Below, piece by piece: positions 61,873 to 64,000 of a stretch of 64,000 bases of DNA. This DNA comes from Bradyrhizobium hipponense (lineage in GTDB: Bacteria > Pseudomonadota > Alphaproteobacteria > Rhizobiales > Xanthobacteraceae), in assembly GCF_008123965.1 (NCBI RefSeq), contig NZ_VSTH01000103.1:78706-142705 (forward strand), written 5' to 3'. The notes below the pieces were generated by a model. It made no database searches and was not told where the DNA came from. It saw nothing but the letters and a program-made list of their open reading frames with translations. Within the stretch, counting starts at the first letter, position 1. Each line of letters starts with the position of its first letter. The position numbers and the translations under genes were made by a program.

Positions 61873-63840
61873 ATGCGGGCGACACTCGGCCTCAGGATGC
61901 GGATTACGGTTGCGCTGGCAGTGACGGCGGCGGCGACCGCGCTGTTCGCCGTGCTCGGGGCGATGTGGATCATCGCAGGTATCATCGATCGCGCCGACCA
62001 GCGCGAGCTGCGCAGCCATTACGACGCCCTGCAATCGCGCATCGCCGAGGAATCGCACCGCGCCGCCGCGATGAGCGCCGTGGCAGCGGCGATGCCGGCG
62101 ACGCAGGAGGCGATGGCAAAGCAGGACCGCGAGGCCCTGGTGCGGCTGTTCGGGCCCGTGTTCGCGGCCATCAAGTCGGACTATGGCGTCGATCAGTTCC
62201 AGTTCCACGTGCCGCCGGCGACGTCGTATCTGCGCGTGCACCAGCCCGCCAAATTCGGCGACGACCTTTCGGGCTTCCGCAAGACCGTCCTTATCGCCAA
62301 CGAGGAGCGCAAGGTCGTGGTTGGCCTCGAAGGCGGGGTCGCCGGACTCGGGATTCGCGGCGTGGTGCCGATCGCGCAAAGCGGCAAGCATCTCGGCAGC
62401 GTCGAGTTTGGCCTGACCTTCGGCCAGCCGTTCCTCGATGACTTCAAGACCAACCGCCACGTCGACGTCGCTTTCCATCTTGCCGACGGCAGCGGCTTCA
62501 AGCTGTTCGGCGGCACGCTGAAGGGCAGGAGCTTCTTCGATGCGGCCGAGTACGGCCGCGCCGCCGAGGGTGGCTTCACCGTGCGGCGGGCCAAGCTCGA
62601 GGGCACGCCGGTCGCCGCGCTACTCGGACCGATCAAGGACTTTTCCGGCAAGCCGCTCGGCGCGGTCGAGCTGGTGATGGACAATGGCGATTACGAGGCC
62701 TCCGCCGACCGCGCCTGGCTGCTGGCGATCGGCATCGCGGCGCTCGGACTCTTGCTGGCGGCGATCGTCGGCTATCTCATTGCCCGGAGCATTTCGCGCC
62801 CGATCCTGTCCATCACTTCCGTGATGCGCGAGCTCGCGGACGGCCGGCTCGACGTCGCCATCCCCGCCAGCAAGGCGAATGACGAGGTCGGCGCGATGGT
62901 GAAGGCGGTTGCGGTATTCCGCGACAACGCGGTCAACTTCAACAAGCTCCAGGCCGACCAGGCCGACGCCAAGGCGCAGTCCGAAGCGGAGAAGCGGCGC
63001 GCCTTCGCCGAGCTCGCCGACAATTTCGAGGCCAGCATCCGCGACGTCGTCACCACGGTGTCCGCGGCCGCGGTCGAGATGGAGCATACGGCGCGCTCGA
63101 TGTCTGATATCGTCGAGCAGTCGCGGCAGCAGACGCGCACGGTGTCATCGGCCTCTGCGCTCGCCTCGGAGAACGTGCAGACGGTCGCGGCCGCCGCCGA
63201 AGAACTGTCGTCGTCGATGACCGAGATCAGCCGGCGGCTGGCGCACGCGACCGAGGTGGTGGGCAAGGCCGCGAGTGACGGACGGCAGTCCAATGCACGC
63301 GTGCAGAGCCTGGCCGAGGCGGCCCAGAAGATCGGCGACGTCATCTCGTTCATCAGCGGCATCGCGGGGCAGACCAATTTGCTGGCGCTCAACGCCACCA
63401 TCGAGGCGGCGCGCGCGGGCGAGGCCGGCCGCGGCTTCGCCGTCGTCGCCTCCGAAGTGAAGGCGCTGGCAACCCAGACCGCGAAGGCAACCGAGGAGAT
63501 CGGTGCGCAGGTCACGGCCGTGCAAGGCGAGACCAGCGGCGCCGTGGAAGGCATCCAGTCGATTTGCGCGACGATTCAGCAAGTCGACGAAATATCGGCG
63601 GCAATCGCTGCCGCCGTCGGGCAGCAGGGCACGGCAACCCAGGAGATCGCGCAAAACGTCCAGCAGGCCGCGGCCCGCACCGGCGAAGTCTCGCAGAATA
63701 TCGCCGGCGTCACCGACGGCATCGCCGCCACGGGCACGGCGGCGGAGGAAGTGCTGGGTTCGGCGGTCGAGCTGTCGAAACAGTCGCAACGGCTGCGCGA
63801 TGAGGTGGACCGCTTCCTCGCGCATATCCGCGCGGCGTAG
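61873..63840 (+). CDS. Methyl-accepting chemotaxis protein with double-Cache sensor
   Basis: 655 residues. TM1 about 10-38, periplasmic dCache-type domain about 40-270 (FQFHVPPATSYLRVHQPAKFGDDLSGFRKTV is a known sub-motif of dCache_3-like sensors), TM2 about 275-298, HAMP about 299-350 (ISRPILSITSVMRELADGRLD), then the coiled signalling domain with the hairpin tip ISFISGIAGQTNLLALNATIEAARAGEAGRGFAVVASEVK. It relays ligand binding to CheA/CheW. The ligand is not known; dCache_3-type sensors often bind small organic acids. Confidence 0.93.
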   Translation: MRATLGLRMRITVALAVTAAATALFAVLGAMWIIAGIIDRADQRELRSHYDALQSRIAEESHRAAAMSAVAAAMPATQEAMAKQDREALVRLFGPVFAAIKSDYGVDQFQFHVPPATSYLRVHQPAKFGDDLSGFRKTVLIANEERKVVVGLEGGVAGLGIRGVVPIAQSGKHLGSVEFGLTFGQPFLDDFKTNRHVDVAFHLADGSGFKLFGGTLKGRSFFDAAEYGRAAEGGFTVRRAKLEGTPVAALLGPIKDFSGKPLGAVELVMDNGDYEASADRAWLLAIGIAALGLLLAAIVGYLIARSISRPILSITSVMRELADGRLDVAIPASKANDEVGAMVKAVAVFRDNAVNFNKLQADQADAKAQSEAEKRRAFAELADNFEASIRDVVTTVSAAAVEMEHTARSMSDIVEQSRQQTRTVSSASALASENVQTVAAAAEELSSSMTEISRRLAHATEVVGKAASDGRQSNARVQSLAEAAQKIGDVISFISGIAGQTNLLALNATIEAARAGEAGRGFAVVASEVKALATQTAKATEEIGAQVTAVQGETSGAVEGIQSICATIQQVDEISAAIAAAVGQQGTATQEIAQNVQQAAARTGEVSQNIAGVTDGIAATGTAAEEVLGSAVELSKQSQRLRDEVDRFLAHIRAA

Positions 63841-63871
63841 CGGATGCGGGATATCTCACTACAAACTCGTT

Positions 63872-64000
63872 GTCGTCCCGGCGAACGCCGGGATCCATGC
63901 CGCGTGATCCATCGATGGTGCGCGGTGTGAGTAGCGGTTGAACGCTCAACTTAGAGTCTTCGCCAAACTACTCCCTGTGATTATGGGTCCCGGCCTTCGC
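63872..64000. repeat. Palindromic interspersed repeat, second copy (cut by window edge)
   Basis: It begins GTCGTCCCGGCGAACGCCGG and runs to the edge with ATTATGGGTCCCGGCCTTCGC, matching the copy at 61616-61741 in order and orientation: same left end, CTTCGCCAAA in the centre, and TATGGGTCC before the right end. The two copies flank the chemoreceptor gene. Confidence 0.8.

Overview
The window is a stretch of high-GC chromosome from an alphaproteobacterium of the order Rhizobiales, most likely Bradyrhizobium or a close relative. That rests on the gene content (tolQRAB/pal/ybgF/tilS/ftsH block, split pntAA-pntAB-pntB transhydrogenase, aa3 oxidase subunit IV, GapR/DUF2312, DUF1244, DUF1036, DUF2852, FeeM-like acyltransferase), on AGGAG-type ribosome sites, and on palindromic intergenic repeats that I remember from Bradyrhizobium genomes. 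No rRNA, tRNA, CRISPR, prophage or insertion sequence was seen.

Layout. 1-8600: end of purE, purK, aquaporin, rpsU, a TPR lipoprotein, a cupin, two cation/proton antiporters and an alpha/beta hydrolase. 8400-11810: pnt transhydrogenase operon with a 56-residue gene behind pntB, and an aa3 oxidase subunit IV. 11900-12590: Doc/AbrB toxin-antitoxin module with a symmetrical operator. 12600-17840: a 1000-residue membrane patatin and oligoendopeptidase F. 17960-23890: a sigma-54 response regulator, an L,D-transpeptidase and a DUF882 peptidase. 23930-29620: TPR adenylate cyclase, GapR, DUF1244, DUF1036, pyruvate kinase, TetR. 29880-37420: a PAP2 remnant, an orphan Flp pilin, and an envelope-glycan type island (three polytopic proteins, a GT2 glycosyltransferase and a methyltransferase). 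37670-50110 (minus strand): tolQ-tolR-tolA-tolB, then a GGDEF-EAL protein and a FeeM-like acyltransferase, then pal-ybgF-tilS-ftsH. 50540-54120: DUF2231, desaturase, DUF2852, TetR. 54200-60610: an ECF42-type sigma factor neighbourhood. 60600-63840: hydroxyacid dehydrogenase and a chemoreceptor, bordered by repeats.

The main discovery candidate is the 54.2-60.6 kb region. Three separate minus-strand operons (DGPF/YCII pair; SRPBCC plus PhnB/VOC; DGPF plus ECF42 sigma factor) each carry the same promoter-like sequence TGTCGG-N17-CGTC. This looks like a local, autoregulated ECF42 regulon. Other notable items are the interruption of tolB-pal by a c-di-GMP enzyme and an acyltransferase with a CtrA-type box, a PAP2 gene that has lost its catalytic core, three small genes below the usual ORF size cut-off (56, 54 and 30 residues), and a patatin domain split by a large membrane region.

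Starts were chosen from ribosome-binding sites and family alignments known from memory. No database search was run.
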